Shown one piece after another: positions 26,985-36,071 of a stretch of 64,000 bases of DNA; the stretch's first letter is position 1; every line of letters begins with the position of its first letter. The position numbers were made by a program, and so were the translations under genes. The notes beneath the pieces are model-generated. The model did no database searches, had not been told where the DNA came from, and was given only the letters and a program-made list of their open reading frames with translations. This DNA is from Streptacidiphilus sp. PB12-B1b (lineage in GTDB: Bacteria > Actinomycetota > Actinomycetes > Streptomycetales > Streptomycetaceae): assembly GCF_014084125.1 (NCBI RefSeq), contig NZ_CP048405.1, forward strand, positions 3,906,001-3,970,000, given 5' to 3'.

Positions 26985-27325
26985 GTGGATCGTCGCGGTC
27001 GACTCCACGGTCGTGCGTGCAAGGCGTACTCCTCCCGCGCGATCCGGGCACACCTGCGGCGACGCGGTATCCGCGCTGTGATCCCCAGCCCCGTCGACCA
27101 GGTGGCCCACCGCACGCGCCGCGGCCGCGACGGAGGTCGCCCACCCGCCTTCGACCGCGAGGCATGCAAGCAAACGCAACACCGCTGAGCGATGCATCAA
27201 CCGACTCAAGCAACGGTGCGGCCTTGCGACCCGCTACGAGAAGACAGCCACCGTCTATCTGGCCGGACTCCACCTCGCGGGCATCTTCCTATGGTCCGCA
27301 CGATGATCCAAAAGAACGGCCTAGT
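26985..27325 (+). mobile_element. IS5-family transposase remnant, internally deleted
   Basis: Plus-strand frames encode pieces of an IS5-type DDE transposase: VAVDSTVVRA from the catalytic core is joined directly to SRAIRAHLRRRGIRAVIPSP and GGRPPAFD, then in another frame NTAERCINRLKQ and TATVYLAGLHLAGIFLWSAR followed by a stop. The section between the first Asp and the C-terminal core is missing. The end at 27306-27325 (GATCCAAAAGAACGGCCTAG) matches the terminal repeat of the related element at 36,164. Not functional. Confidence 0.7.
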
Positions 27326-27856
27326 CCGGTGTCGAGTCCGCACGGGTGGTGTTGCAGCCTGAGCGCCCTGATGGACAGGAGCGGTCTGCTCAACGCCGGG
27401 CGAGCCGCTGAACGCCGCCGGACGTCCACCGGAACTGAGCAGCGGTTTCCAGATCAGGAGGTGCAGGGTTGGCGGGTGGGCAGCGATGCAGCAAGATGGG
27501 TGACATGACCACGCCATCATTGCGGCTTGGAAAGCTTCCGATCATCAGGGCCTGCGACGCCTTCGCGGGTTCCGGCTGACGCGGGTCTGCGCGTCTTGCC
27601 ACTGCCGAATGCAACCCCTACTACTTTACTTGGACTGACTCTTGAGCCTGCATCGAGCGGGTAAGCGCGACTTTCGTTGTCCGCCTACGGGCGGCGGGAA
27701 GACGAAGGAACACACGCCACCCAAGTGGCACCGAGCATCAGCGCCGGTCGTGGTCGGGAAGGCGTGCCCTGACATCGCACAGACGTCGACGCCCGCTTCA
27801 CGGGCCATGCCACGCTGGAGCGGACTGGGCCCCAACCGCTCGCCCTGGAGCCTGCG
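27326..27856. other. No recognisable gene
   Basis: Roughly 530 bases preceding the flavohaemoglobin gene. No frame has a domain or good start. The last 230 bases, relatively AT-rich around 27615-27650, should hold the promoter for the flavohaemoglobin-NOS pair, but I see no convincing -35/-10 pair. Confidence 0.35.
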
Positions 27857-29188
27857 ATGAGACTCGCAGCCCGACCGTTTCGTGCCTCGACGCGTGCCTC
27901 CGCTACCGGTTCCGCTCCGGATTCCGGGCCTGACCCGCAGACTTCGCCCGCGGCTGGGCCCCCCGATGGGGACGAAGAGGCCGAAGCCGGGGCAGCCGAC
28001 ACCGCGGGAACCCCGCTGACGGACCAGGACATCGCCCTGCTGCGGGCAAGCACGGCCTTGGTGGCCCCGCTGGCCGAAGAGCTGACGGTGTACTTCTACG
28101 CCATCTTGTTCACCCGGTACCCCGAGGTCCGCAGTCTCTTCCCGGACAACCTGGACGTGCAGCGCGACCGACTGCTCCGGGGCCTGCTGCGCATCGTGGA
28201 CCTGGTCGACGACCCGGCCAACCTGGTTCAGTTCTGCAACCGACTGGGCCGCGACCACCGCAAGTTCGGCGCCTTGGCGGCCCACTACCCTGCCGTCGGT
28301 GCCTGCCTGCTGGATTCGCTGGCACGCTACGCAGGCCCCGCCTGGAACCAGCAGGTGGCCGACGCCTGGAGCCGTGCCTACGGCGCGGTAGCCGAGTTGA
28401 TGTGTCAGGGGGCGGACCACGACGCACTGCTGGGACCGGCGGTGCGATTAGCGGAGATCGTCCGCCATGTCGACCACGGCCACGGCATTGCCGAGATCAC
28501 CGTGCGGCCGGACACGCCCTACCCGTACATCGCAGGCCAGTACGCGAGCGTCGAGACTCCCTGGCAGCCGAAAGCCTGGCGCTACTTCTCCATCGCCCAC
28601 GCGCCGCGCCCCGACACCACCCTGACCTTCAACGTTCGCGCCGTCCACGGCGGCCAGGTCAGTCCATCCCTGGTGTACAAGGCCAAGCCGGGAGACGTCC
28701 TGCGGCTGGGCCCGGCCCAGGGGGACATGATTCTGAACCCCGCCTCAACCAACGACGTCGTCTGCTTAGCCGGCGGTACCGGCCTCGCCCCCATCCGCGC
28801 CCTGGTGGAGCAAGCCGCCCGCAGCGGCATCCAGCGTTCCGTCTCCGTGTTCGTCGGCGCCCGCACCGCCCCCGAGCTCTATGGACTCGACGACATGCTG
28901 CGCATGTCGCAGCGCCACCACTGGCTGTCGGTCCGCGCCGCCGTCTCCCATCAGCACATCCCCGGCCTCGAGGGCGCTCTGCCGCAGGTGCTGCGTGAGT
29001 TCGGCCCCTGGCACCACCACGACGCCTACGTCTCCGGTCCCGTCGACATGGTCACCGCCAGCTGCTACGCACTGCGGCGCAGCGGCGTTCCCTCCCACCT
29101 CATCCGCCATGACCCCTTCGACGTCCCCGCGTTGGATGCGCCCCTGCTCCCTGGCAACGTCCCGGCGCACCCAGCAGCATCCCCGTAG
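27857..29188 (+). CDS. Flavohaemoglobin-type globin-reductase fusion (NO dioxygenase-like)
   Basis: 443 residues. After a ~50-residue Pro/Ala-rich extension comes a globin (about 55-195): distal Tyr81 in VYFYAILFTRYPE, proximal His134 and Tyr144 in RDHRKFGALAAHYPAVG, spaced as in Hmp. Then a ferredoxin-reductase module: FAD-binding IAGQYASVE and RYFSIA, NAD(P)-binding CLAGGTGLAPIRALVEQA and YVSGPVDMV. Hmp enzymes convert NO plus O2 to nitrate. The nitric oxide synthase gene starts 118 bases downstream in the same direction, so this protein may detoxify NO or supply electrons to the reductase-less synthase. Confidence 0.9.
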   Translation: MRLAARPFRASTRASATGSAPDSGPDPQTSPAAGPPDGDEEAEAGAADTAGTPLTDQDIALLRASTALVAPLAEELTVYFYAILFTRYPEVRSLFPDNLDVQRDRLLRGLLRIVDLVDDPANLVQFCNRLGRDHRKFGALAAHYPAVGACLLDSLARYAGPAWNQQVADAWSRAYGAVAELMCQGADHDALLGPAVRLAEIVRHVDHGHGIAEITVRPDTPYPYIAGQYASVETPWQPKAWRYFSIAHAPRPDTTLTFNVRAVHGGQVSPSLVYKAKPGDVLRLGPAQGDMILNPASTNDVVCLAGGTGLAPIRALVEQAARSGIQRSVSVFVGARTAPELYGLDDMLRMSQRHHWLSVRAAVSHQHIPGLEGALPQVLREFGPWHHHDAYVSGPVDMVTASCYALRRSGVPSHLIRHDPFDVPALDAPLLPGNVPAHPAASP

Positions 29189-29306
29189 CCGCGGTTGTGA
29201 CTGCCACCTGTCCAGCCAAGTCGAACACGTCTCAAGTCTGCGCGTCGCCGCCCGCAGCGCCGGCTGGCCCGGCTCCGTGCGCAACCACCCACCGAGAGAT
29301 CCGCCC

Positions 29307-30425
29307 ATGAGAATCCCCTCAACCCGCACTGTCCCCACCCGCTCGCGCACGGCAGTTGTCGACTCCGTCTGGTCCGACGCGAAGGAATTCCTCACCCAGT
29401 TCGCCCAGGAGAGCCGTGGGGCCACGGACACCGACCGGCGCCTGCGCGAGGTCCGGTCCGCGATCGAGGCCACCGGCACCTACCGGCACACCACCGAGGA
29501 ACTGACCTTCGGAGCGCGGCTGGCCTGGCGCAATGCGGAACGCTGTATCGGGCGCCTGTACTGGAACAGCATGACCGTACGTGACCTGCGCCATCTGCAC
29601 ACGGCCGATGACATCGCCGAGCAGTGCGTGGAGCACCTGCGCACAGCCACCAACGGCGGCCGCGTCCGGCCCCTGATCACGGTCTTCGCGCCCGATCGCC
29701 CGGGTCGGCCCACGGCACGGCTCCTGAACGAGCAGCTCGTCCGCTATGCCGACGACCCTCGCAGCCGGCAACGCACCCACCTGGCCCAGGGGCTCGGCTG
29801 GACAAGGGGCGACAAGGACTTCGACGTCCTTCCCCTGCTGACCCGAACGGGCCGGGACGATACTCCCCGCTTCCACGAGCTGCCGTCCGACGCTGTCCTC
29901 CAGGTTCCGCTGACCCATCCCCAGTACCCGGCCTTCGCCAGCCTCGGGCTGCGCTGGTACGCCGTCCCCGCCATCTGCGACATGGCCCTGCGCGTAGGCG
30001 GCGTCACCTACCCCACCGCACCCTTCAACGGGTGGTACATGGGCACCGAGATCGGGGCCCGCAACCTCGCCGACACCCAGCGCTACAACCTCCTGCCGAC
30101 CGTCGCCCAGCTCCTGGGCCTGGACACCAGCAGCGACCGCACCTTGTGGAAGGACCGCGCCTTGGTCGAACTCAACCTGGCCGTCCTCCACTCCTACCAG
30201 CAGGCGGGCGTCACCATCACGGACCACCACACCGAATCAGCCCGCTTCCTGACCCACATCGAACGCGAGGAACAGCACGGCCGCACCGTCGCCGCCGACT
30301 GGAGTTGGATCGTTCCCCCGATCTCCGCCTCGGCTACTCCGGTCTTCCACCGCTACTACGACCCGCCCAACCCCCATCCGCACACCGCGTTCGTCCACCA
30401 CGCATCTGCAGCCGACACGCACTGA
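29307..30425 (+). CDS. nos: Bacterial nitric oxide synthase, oxygenase domain
   Basis: 372 residues, the normal length of a bacterial NOS oxygenase without reductase. The haem thiolate is Cys80 (LAWRNAERCIGRLYW), the arginine-binding Glu is E248 (PFNGWYMGTEIGARN), and the pterin/haem region DWSWIVPPIS is intact. It oxidises arginine to citrulline and NO with electrons from a separate reductase. In plant-pathogenic Streptomyces, NOS (TxtD) feeds NO to the nitrating P450 TxtE; no P450 or thaxtomin gene is in this window. The adjacent flavohaemoglobin is the only linked reductase. Confidence 0.95.
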   Translation: MRIPSTRTVPTRSRTAVVDSVWSDAKEFLTQFAQESRGATDTDRRLREVRSAIEATGTYRHTTEELTFGARLAWRNAERCIGRLYWNSMTVRDLRHLHTADDIAEQCVEHLRTATNGGRVRPLITVFAPDRPGRPTARLLNEQLVRYADDPRSRQRTHLAQGLGWTRGDKDFDVLPLLTRTGRDDTPRFHELPSDAVLQVPLTHPQYPAFASLGLRWYAVPAICDMALRVGGVTYPTAPFNGWYMGTEIGARNLADTQRYNLLPTVAQLLGLDTSSDRTLWKDRALVELNLAVLHSYQQAGVTITDHHTESARFLTHIEREEQHGRTVAADWSWIVPPISASATPVFHRYYDPPNPHPHTAFVHHASAADTH

Positions 30426-30572
30426 CCGCTCCCGGCAGCAGACTTCGGCACGGACGTCGGAAAGGCACCCCCGGGACCGAAGTAGGCGATCGCTCCGTCG
30501 GGGGCCTCCCGTGTGATCGGCTGATCGTTGGGGGTACAGATCTGGCCGCGGGGGCCCTGCCGGCCGTCCTCT

Positions 30573-30920
30573 TCAGAACTGGTAACCGTCAGCAATCAGG
30601 CCCCGCTTGACGGTGGCTGCCTTGGCGAAGACCGCCTCCATGTCGTCCGGGGTGAATGCGCACGCCCCCGCCTCCAGTGCCCGGCCGATATCCGCGCCGG
30701 CGTCCTGTACGCGCTGGTGGACCGCCATCACTTCGCTGTCGGTGAGCCGGTCGCCGTCCCGGACCTCCTGCCGCCGCCGCTGCGCCTCGGCCACCTGCGT
30801 CCGAGCCCTGTCGAGGTCGGCTTCTCTCCTGTCGACCTCGGCATCGAAGAAGTCTGCGATGGCGGCCCGGGCGCAGGGGAGGTCCGGTGAATCGGTGTGC
30901 TGCGGGGTCTGGTCGATCAC
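30573..30920 (-). CDS. Hypothetical protein with central coiled coil
   Basis: 115 residues, GTG start. A charged helical stretch (DAEVDRREADLDRARTQVAEAQRRRQEV) predicts a coiled coil; the C-terminal half (TDSEVMAVHQRVQDAGADI, FTPDDMEAVF) is also helical. No family recognised. Codon third positions are GC-rich as in real genes here. Convergent with the NOS gene. Confidence 0.55.
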   Translation of the reverse strand: MIDQTPQHTDSPDLPCARAAIADFFDAEVDRREADLDRARTQVAEAQRRRQEVRDGDRLTDSEVMAVHQRVQDAGADIGRALEAGACAFTPDDMEAVFAKAATVKRGLIADGYQF

Positions 30921-31005
30921 GACGCGGTCCTATCCGGCAAGAGGCCCGAGGCTGGGGAAACATGCTGGCTGTCCCGCTCGGCGCGTTGGAAGGTGAGTAG
31001 TTCGT

Positions 31006-31221
31006 CTAATTCTGGCGTTGCCATCCGTGGAGCAGGAACCACATCGTGGCCATGATCGCAATGACCAGGCCGGCTGCGGCGCCGATCCACCAGCGGCCCG
31101 CAACCGCACCGACGAGGGTTCCCACGGCGAGCGAGACCACAGCGCCGATCCAGGCCACCGCGAGAGCAGGGGAGTGGGGGAGAGGCGGCTCATCTCCAGG
31201 GAATCGTTGCGGCTTGCTCAT
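31006..31221 (-). CDS. Small two-helix membrane protein
   Basis: 71 residues: a proline-rich head, helix 1 (LAVAWIGAVVSLAVGTLVGAV), a short WWIG turn, helix 2 (AAGLVIAIMATMWFLLHGW) and a polar end. Unknown function; no neighbour link. Confidence 0.6.
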   Translation of the reverse strand: MSKPQRFPGDEPPLPHSPALAVAWIGAVVSLAVGTLVGAVAGRWWIGAAAGLVIAIMATMWFLLHGWQRQN

Positions 31222-31359
31222 AAGCCGAGCCTAGCGGCGCATGCCGCAGATCAGCTTCAACTCACCCGGAAGGATGGCTTACACGCGTCTGCCGGTGAGG
31301 TTCGGACAGCCGGCGCAGAGAAGCCGGCGGCGGCATGATCGTCCGGGAAGGCCTCCGTG

Positions 31360-31845
31360 TCAGTCAGAGGTGCTGTCGTTCTCGGTGGCTGATTCGGTGA
31401 GGGCCTGGATCAGGTACGGGGTGAGGCGTCGGCAGAGGCCTTGGACGGCGTGGTCACGGGTGCTCTGGATCAGTTGGAGCGCGGTCAGACCCTCGGACAG
31501 GGCGACGAGCAGGCGGGTCAGGTCCTCCGTGGGCACGGCGGGGCGGCGGCCGGTGGCGGCGAGCGCGCGGGTGACCAGGCGGGACAGGCCCTGGGAGAGG
31601 CGCTCCTCGTGCTCGTGGACGGTCAGCAACCCGCGTTCGGCGAGATCAAGGGCCACGCCGGCGAGTTGCGGGACCAGGGCGCGTTGCTCATCCCCGGTGA
31701 AGCTGCGCAGGGGCGGAGCCTCCGCAGCACCGGCCCAACGCAGGGCAACGCCGTAGTTCTGGACCAACCCGGCCAGGGAGTACCCCAAGAAGGCACGACG
31801 CATGAGCGTCTGTTCGGCGATCGTCAGCGAATCCCAGGAGTGCAT
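31360..31845 (-). CDS. Hypothetical helical protein
   Basis: 161 residues, all-helical. Segments such as LAERGLLTVHEHEERLSQGLSRLVTRALAATG and TRLLVALSEGLTALQLIQS recall the ligand domain of TetR proteins, but there is no DNA-binding domain and the start (MHSWDSLTIAEQTLMRRAF) is not one. Its role is not known. The 325 bases beyond it (31,846-32,170) hold no other supportable gene. Confidence 0.55.
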   Translation of the reverse strand: MHSWDSLTIAEQTLMRRAFLGYSLAGLVQNYGVALRWAGAAEAPPLRSFTGDEQRALVPQLAGVALDLAERGLLTVHEHEERLSQGLSRLVTRALAATGRRPAVPTEDLTRLLVALSEGLTALQLIQSTRDHAVQGLCRRLTPYLIQALTESATENDSTSD

Positions 31846-32170
31846 GACGTGCCTACTTCCACGACGAGCTGACCCGCCGCATCACACGCCAGCAGCAGAA
31901 GGTCAGCCTTCACGGTCTCCTTGGGTATCGTCGGTCCGGGGCTGGGGGCGGCGCTGGCGAGGGGCTGCGGCAGACGTGCGGCATTGGGGGAGTGGGGCGG
32001 TGCGGTGGCGGCGGTCCTGGCCCGGCGTGCTGTTCATACGGGCCGCTGGCGAGAACCTGGGGGCCGGTGCCCGATGTCCGCACGGCCGCGGCGCTGGAGC
32101 ATCGACGGTACGGGCGGATCTCCCGCCCGTGGGTGGCCTCGCCGCCCGCTCCGAGACAAGGACCTGACCC

Positions 32171-32683
32171 GTGATCAAACCGCTCAACCGCATGCGCACT
32201 CGCCTCGCCGCCACACTCGCGGCCGGGGCCCTCACCGCCGTGGCGGCGGTGGCTCTCACCCCTGCGGTCGCCGAGGCAGCCCCGGCGTTCACCTCGACGC
32301 CCTGCAGCAACAGCAACAGCCCCGTGCACTACCTGCTGCCGGGACAGTCCATGGCCTCCGTGAGCTACGTCTGCGCGGGCGACTACATGTTCGCCAGCCA
32401 GAACGACGGCAACTTCGTCATCTACAACAACGGCGGTACGCCGGTCTGGGCCTCCGGGACCAATACCGGCTCGCCCAACACCATCGTGATGGCAACCAAC
32501 GGCAACCTCCTCATCTACAACAGCGCCGACTACCTCCAGTGGCAGACCGGCACCGGTTGGACAGACCACCGGAACTACGGCGCCTACGTGTGCTTCCAGA
32601 CCGACGGCAACATGGTTCTCTACGCGCCCAACGGAGGCAACCACACCTGCTCCGGCACCGCCCTGTGGGCCAGCGGCACCTGA
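32171..32683 (+). CDS. Secreted bulb-type (GNA/B-lectin) mannose-binding lectin
   Basis: 170 residues: signal peptide (KPLNRMRTRLAATLAAGALTA, cut after AEA) and one beta-prism lectin domain with three sugar-site repeats, SQNDGNFVIYN, MATNGNLLIYN and FQTDGNMVLY. The canonical pattern is QxDxNxVxY; the middle site has lost the Q and D, so two sites may bind. Four Cys likely form disulphides. GTG start with AAGGA upstream. Extracellular; possible role in adhesion or competition. Confidence 0.85.
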   Translation: MIKPLNRMRTRLAATLAAGALTAVAAVALTPAVAEAAPAFTSTPCSNSNSPVHYLLPGQSMASVSYVCAGDYMFASQNDGNFVIYNNGGTPVWASGTNTGSPNTIVMATNGNLLIYNSADYLQWQTGTGWTDHRNYGAYVCFQTDGNMVLYAPNGGNHTCSGTALWASGT

Positions 32684-32881
32684 CGCAAACGGTCACGGCG
32701 CGCCCGCCACGCTCTGCACGACTGCGCGGGGCGGGTGCCCCCTTCCGGGTGCTCCGGCGCCCAGCACGGTCCAGACGGCGTGCGCCTTCCCGGAGGTCGG
32801 CGGGCATGCAGCGCTCGGCCGCCCGATGCACGCCCTCAGGTCCGCTCTGTCTGAGCAGGCGGGCCTGATCACCGCACGTGA

Positions 32882-33095
32882 ATGGCCAGGGTAGGCGCGC
32901 TCGTGGTCCTCGCCGTCCGCTCGGTGGACAAGGGGCGGGCGGTCGCCGCGACATTCCCGGGACGACGCGCCGAGGTACGTGAGCTCGACGTGTCCGACCT
33001 CGCCTCGATCCGCCGGTTCGCGGCCCAGTGGTCGGGCACGATCGACGTCCTGATCAACAACGCCGGGATCATGGCCGTGCCGCTCAGCCGTACCC
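32882..33095 (+). pseudogene. Fragment of a short-chain dehydrogenase
   Basis: The plus strand encodes GALVVLAVRSVDKGRAVAA, REVREL-like DVSDLASIRRFAAQW and IDVLINNAGIMAVPLSRTP, the early core of SDR oxidoreductases (adenine-binding strand, DVSD, NNAG motif). The glycine-rich TGxxxGIG start is missing and the sequence ends where the minus-strand TetR gene's 3' end begins. No active-site YxxxK. A fused leftover of a larger gene. Confidence 0.65.
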
Positions 33096-33106
33096 CACGC
33101 CGCAGG

Positions 33107-33832
33107 TCAACCGGATGCGGGCTGCAGATTGTTCATGAGCAGGCCGAGGGCGAACTCGAAGCGGTCGTGTCCGGTGCCGGAGATCAGCTCGGCGGCATGG
33201 CGTCGAGTCTGCGGGAACTGCTCGGCAGGCAGTGCGGTGAAGCGGTCCAGCAACTCCTCGTGGCTGAGCACCCATTCCTGATCCTGGCGCTGGCGCCGTT
33301 GCTGGACCAGTGACTGCTCCAGTGCGTAGGCGCTGACGTAGAGGGACATCGCGTCGCGGGCCCATCCGGCCGTCCTCGGTTCGACGTCGCCCGCAAGCAT
33401 GATCGCCAGGATTCCTTCGCCGACCCGCAGCGTTTCGAGGTTGGCCGCCACCACGGCCAGCGCGGCGCGCGAGACTCCAGGATATTTCAGGTACAGGTCG
33501 CGGATCTGCGAGTACACCCCGAGCAGCTGCTCGCGCCAGGAGGCCGGGTCCGGTTCGGGCAGCACGACCTCGGCGTAGAGCCTGCCGATCAGCAGATCGT
33601 CGATCTCGTCCTTGCTGACGATGTGCGCGTACAGCGACGACGGACCTGTGCCGAGCACGGCGGCGACCCGGCGGATGGTCAGCGCGTCGTACCCCTCCGT
33701 GGCGACGACTTCCAGGGCGGCGTCGGTGATCCGGTCAAGGGTGATCGGCTTCTTGCGGGGGGCCGACGCTGTGGCCTGCGCTGCGGGCTGGGCGTGGCGG
33801 GCTGCACGGCGTTGGCGGGGATCAGCGGACAT
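33107..33832 (-). CDS. TetR/AcrR-family repressor
   Basis: 241 residues: an N-terminal HTH (ITDAALEVVATEGYDALTI, RRVAAVLGTGPSSLYAHI, the recognition helix) and a TetR_C-type ligand domain. Closest in character to TetR repressors that control flavin monooxygenases. I prefer the ATG at 33832 (MSADPRQRR) to the GTG at 33841. Divergent from the FAD monooxygenase gene with palindromic operators between, so it probably represses both genes. Confidence 0.87.
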   Translation of the reverse strand: MSADPRQRRAARHAQPAAQATASAPRKKPITLDRITDAALEVVATEGYDALTIRRVAAVLGTGPSSLYAHIVSKDEIDDLLIGRLYAEVVLPEPDPASWREQLLGVYSQIRDLYLKYPGVSRAALAVVAANLETLRVGEGILAIMLAGDVEPRTAGWARDAMSLYVSAYALEQSLVQQRRQRQDQEWVLSHEELLDRFTALPAEQFPQTRRHAAELISGTGHDRFEFALGLLMNNLQPASG

Positions 33833-33847
33833 GCTCGCCACTATAGC

Positions 33848-33905
33848 TTGACACGATCTTAGTTCGTTGAGTAGAACTTAGATCGTTAGGACGAACAAAG
33901 TTCGT
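33848..33905. promoter_or_regulatory. Promoter and two operators between the TetR and monooxygenase genes
   Basis: TTGACA at 33848-33853 with TAGAAC 18 bases on is a fair promoter for the monooxygenase. Overlapping the -10 is a near-perfect dyad, TCTTAGTTC-N8-GAACTTAGA (one mismatch pair), and further down lies a perfect ACGAAC-AAA-GTTCGT (33891-33905). Both share the GTTC/GAAC core and suit TetR binding. GGAGG precedes the ATG at 33928. Confidence 0.65.
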
Positions 33906-33927
33906 TTCGGTGTCTCGGAGGTGTGTG

Positions 33928-35049
33928 ATGCGAGTTTCCGTTGTCGGAGCCGGTCTGGGAGGCCTGGCTCTCGCCCAGGGTCTGCGTGGTGCCGGGATCG
34001 AGGCCGACGTGTTCGAGCGCGACCCGGGGATCGTCGCGCGGTTCCAGGGCTACCGGCTCGTGCTGAACCCGACCGGTTTCCAGGCGGTGCGCGACTGCCT
34101 GCCGACGCGCTGGCACCCGCTGCTGGACGAGATCATCATGGACGCCTCCGCCGAGCAGCTGGTCCTGGACCCGCAGCTGAACGCGATCGGCAGGCTCGGC
34201 GCGGGCCGGACCGGCATCGTGGTCGACCGGCAGGTGCTGCGACACCTGTTGCTGACCGGCCTCACCGTGCACACCGACGCCGCGCTGACCGGCTACGACG
34301 TGCTGGCCGACGGCAAGGTCCGAGCCCGGTTCGCCCGCCGCGACCCGGCCACCGCCGACCTACTCGTCGGCGCGGACGGCGTCACCTCCGCGGTCCGCGG
34401 GGTGCTGTCGCCGCAGACCACCCCGACCGACACCGGCGTCCGGTTCGTCATCGGCCGCACCCCGCTGACCGACGAGTTCGCCGGCCTGTCCAAGGCCTAC
34501 GGCTCGAAGATCACGGGCGACGGCGTCAGCCTGCTGCTCGGCGCCATGCGCTTCCGTACCCCGCCCAAGCAGGCCGCCGAGCAACTGGCCCCCGAGGTCA
34601 CGCTGCCCGACATCGGCGACTACGTGCGGTGGGCCATGATCCTGCCGCCGAACGGCTCGCTGGGGGAGCTGACCGCGCAGGACGCCGTGCTGTCCAGGAT
34701 GGAAGGTTGGCACCCGGAGCTGCGCGCGCTGATCGAGCAGGCCGACCCGGACAACAGCACGCTGCTGTCCATCCGGGTGGTCAAGCCCGGTGAGCGCTGG
34801 GCGTCCGGCCCGGCCACACTGCTCGGCGACGCGATCCACGCCACCTCCCCGACCGGCGGCAACGGTGCGAACACCGCGCTGCGCGATGCCGACCTGCTGC
34901 GCCGCTGCCTGGTCGAGACCAATGAAGGCCGCCAGGATCTGCTCAGCGCGGTCGACGCCTACGAGCGCCAGATGTTCGAGTACGGCGCCGAGGCCGTGCG
35001 CAGCAGTCTCGAGAAGCTGCCCGCCTTCGCCCCCGAAGCGAAGCTGTAG
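33928..35049 (+). CDS. FAD-dependent monooxygenase (PHBH/aromatic hydroxylase type)
   Basis: 373-residue group A flavoprotein monooxygenase. Dinucleotide motif VVGAGLGGLALAQGLRGAGI, DG motif LLVGADGVTSAVRG, and GD motif LLGDAIHATSPTGGNGANTALRDADLL are all intact. Such enzymes hydroxylate or inactivate aromatic compounds, including antibiotics such as tetracyclines and rifamycins. Controlled by the divergent TetR gene, consistent with a substrate-induced detoxification or catabolic unit. Substrate unknown. Confidence 0.88.
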   Translation: MRVSVVGAGLGGLALAQGLRGAGIEADVFERDPGIVARFQGYRLVLNPTGFQAVRDCLPTRWHPLLDEIIMDASAEQLVLDPQLNAIGRLGAGRTGIVVDRQVLRHLLLTGLTVHTDAALTGYDVLADGKVRARFARRDPATADLLVGADGVTSAVRGVLSPQTTPTDTGVRFVIGRTPLTDEFAGLSKAYGSKITGDGVSLLLGAMRFRTPPKQAAEQLAPEVTLPDIGDYVRWAMILPPNGSLGELTAQDAVLSRMEGWHPELRALIEQADPDNSTLLSIRVVKPGERWASGPATLLGDAIHATSPTGGNGANTALRDADLLRRCLVETNEGRQDLLSAVDAYERQMFEYGAEAVRSSLEKLPAFAPEAKL

Positions 35050-35210
35050 CAGTTGTCAGGATGTGTGGACGGGGCCAACCGGCTGATATTCGCAGGTATT
35101 GTGAGCTCGGGTCGTGACTGGCGCTGAGGTGGAGTACCACCGGGGAGCGGCCTGACGCCTCGTCGATGCCGTGCGCCTGGGCACCTCGTTGTGGAGCTCA
35201 GGAGTGGCAC

Positions 35211-36071
35211 GTGGTGGAGACGCAGCAGGCGCGGCTGATGGACGGTACGGATCTCGCCCGTCGAATCATCGAGAACAGCGCGGCAGCCGCCGTGGACATC
35301 CGTCGGCGCACGGGGGTCTCCCCCTGTCTGGCGACCGTGCTGGTCGGAGAGGACCCGGCCTCGGTCACGTACGTGCGGATGAAGCAGGCCCGTTGCGCGA
35401 AGGCCGGGATCCGCTCGAGGCATGTGGCTCTGCCCGCCTCCGTGAGCAGCAGCGGCCTGGTGGAGGCCGTCACCGAACTGTCTGAGGATCCGGACGTGCA
35501 CGGCATCCTGCTGCAACACCCAGTGGGGGCGCACATCGATGAGCGCGCCGCGTTCGAGGCGATCGCGCCGGACAAAGACGTCGACGGCGTCACCATGCAC
35601 TCCTTCGCGGCGATGGGGTTCGGGCTGCCCGGCTTCGTATCCTGCACGCCCGGAGGGATCATGCGCCTGCTGGACGAGTACGACGTCAACCTCACCGGCA
35701 GGCACGCCGTCGTGGTGGGACGCAGTCCTATCCTGGGCAAGCCGGTCGGCATGCTTCTGCTCGGGCAGGACGCCACGGTGACCTACTGCCATTCCCGCAC
35801 CGTCGATCTGCCCTCGATCGTGCGCGGGGCTGACGTCCTGGTTGCCGCGGTTGGCCGGCCGCGCTTCATCAACGGGGCGGACGTAAAGCCCGGTGCCGTA
35901 GTGATCGACGCGGGGTACAACCCGGGCAACGTCGGGGATGTTGACTTCGAGACCGCGCGCCACCGGGCGAGTCTGATCACCCCTGTCCCCGGTGGTGTCG
36001 GCCCGGTGACCATCGCCGTCCTCCTCGCGCAGACGGTCGACGCGGCGGAACGTCAGCTCGTCCGGCCCTGA
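35211..36071 (+). CDS. folD: FolD: methylenetetrahydrofolate dehydrogenase/cyclohydrolase
   Basis: 286 residues. Interconverts 5,10-methylene-, methenyl- and 10-formyl-tetrahydrofolate. Catalytic Lys region YVRMKQARCAKAGI, PDKDVDGV (conserved Asp), TPGGIMRLLDEY, NADP site VVGRSPILGKPVGMLLL, and PVPGGVGPVTIAVLL. The usual QLPLP loop reads QHPVGAHID, seen in FolD paralogues, so this may be a second, accessory copy. GTG at 35211 with AGGAG six bases upstream; the longer frame lacks support. Confidence 0.88.
   Translation: MVETQQARLMDGTDLARRIIENSAAAAVDIRRRTGVSPCLATVLVGEDPASVTYVRMKQARCAKAGIRSRHVALPASVSSSGLVEAVTELSEDPDVHGILLQHPVGAHIDERAAFEAIAPDKDVDGVTMHSFAAMGFGLPGFVSCTPGGIMRLLDEYDVNLTGRHAVVVGRSPILGKPVGMLLLGQDATVTYCHSRTVDLPSIVRGADVLVAAVGRPRFINGADVKPGAVVIDAGYNPGNVGDVDFETARHRASLITPVPGGVGPVTIAVLLAQTVDAAERQLVRP

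Noticed and set aside
31360-31845. TetR regulator
   Set aside because: Helical pattern resembles a TetR ligand domain, but no DNA-binding HTH exists; left as hypothetical.
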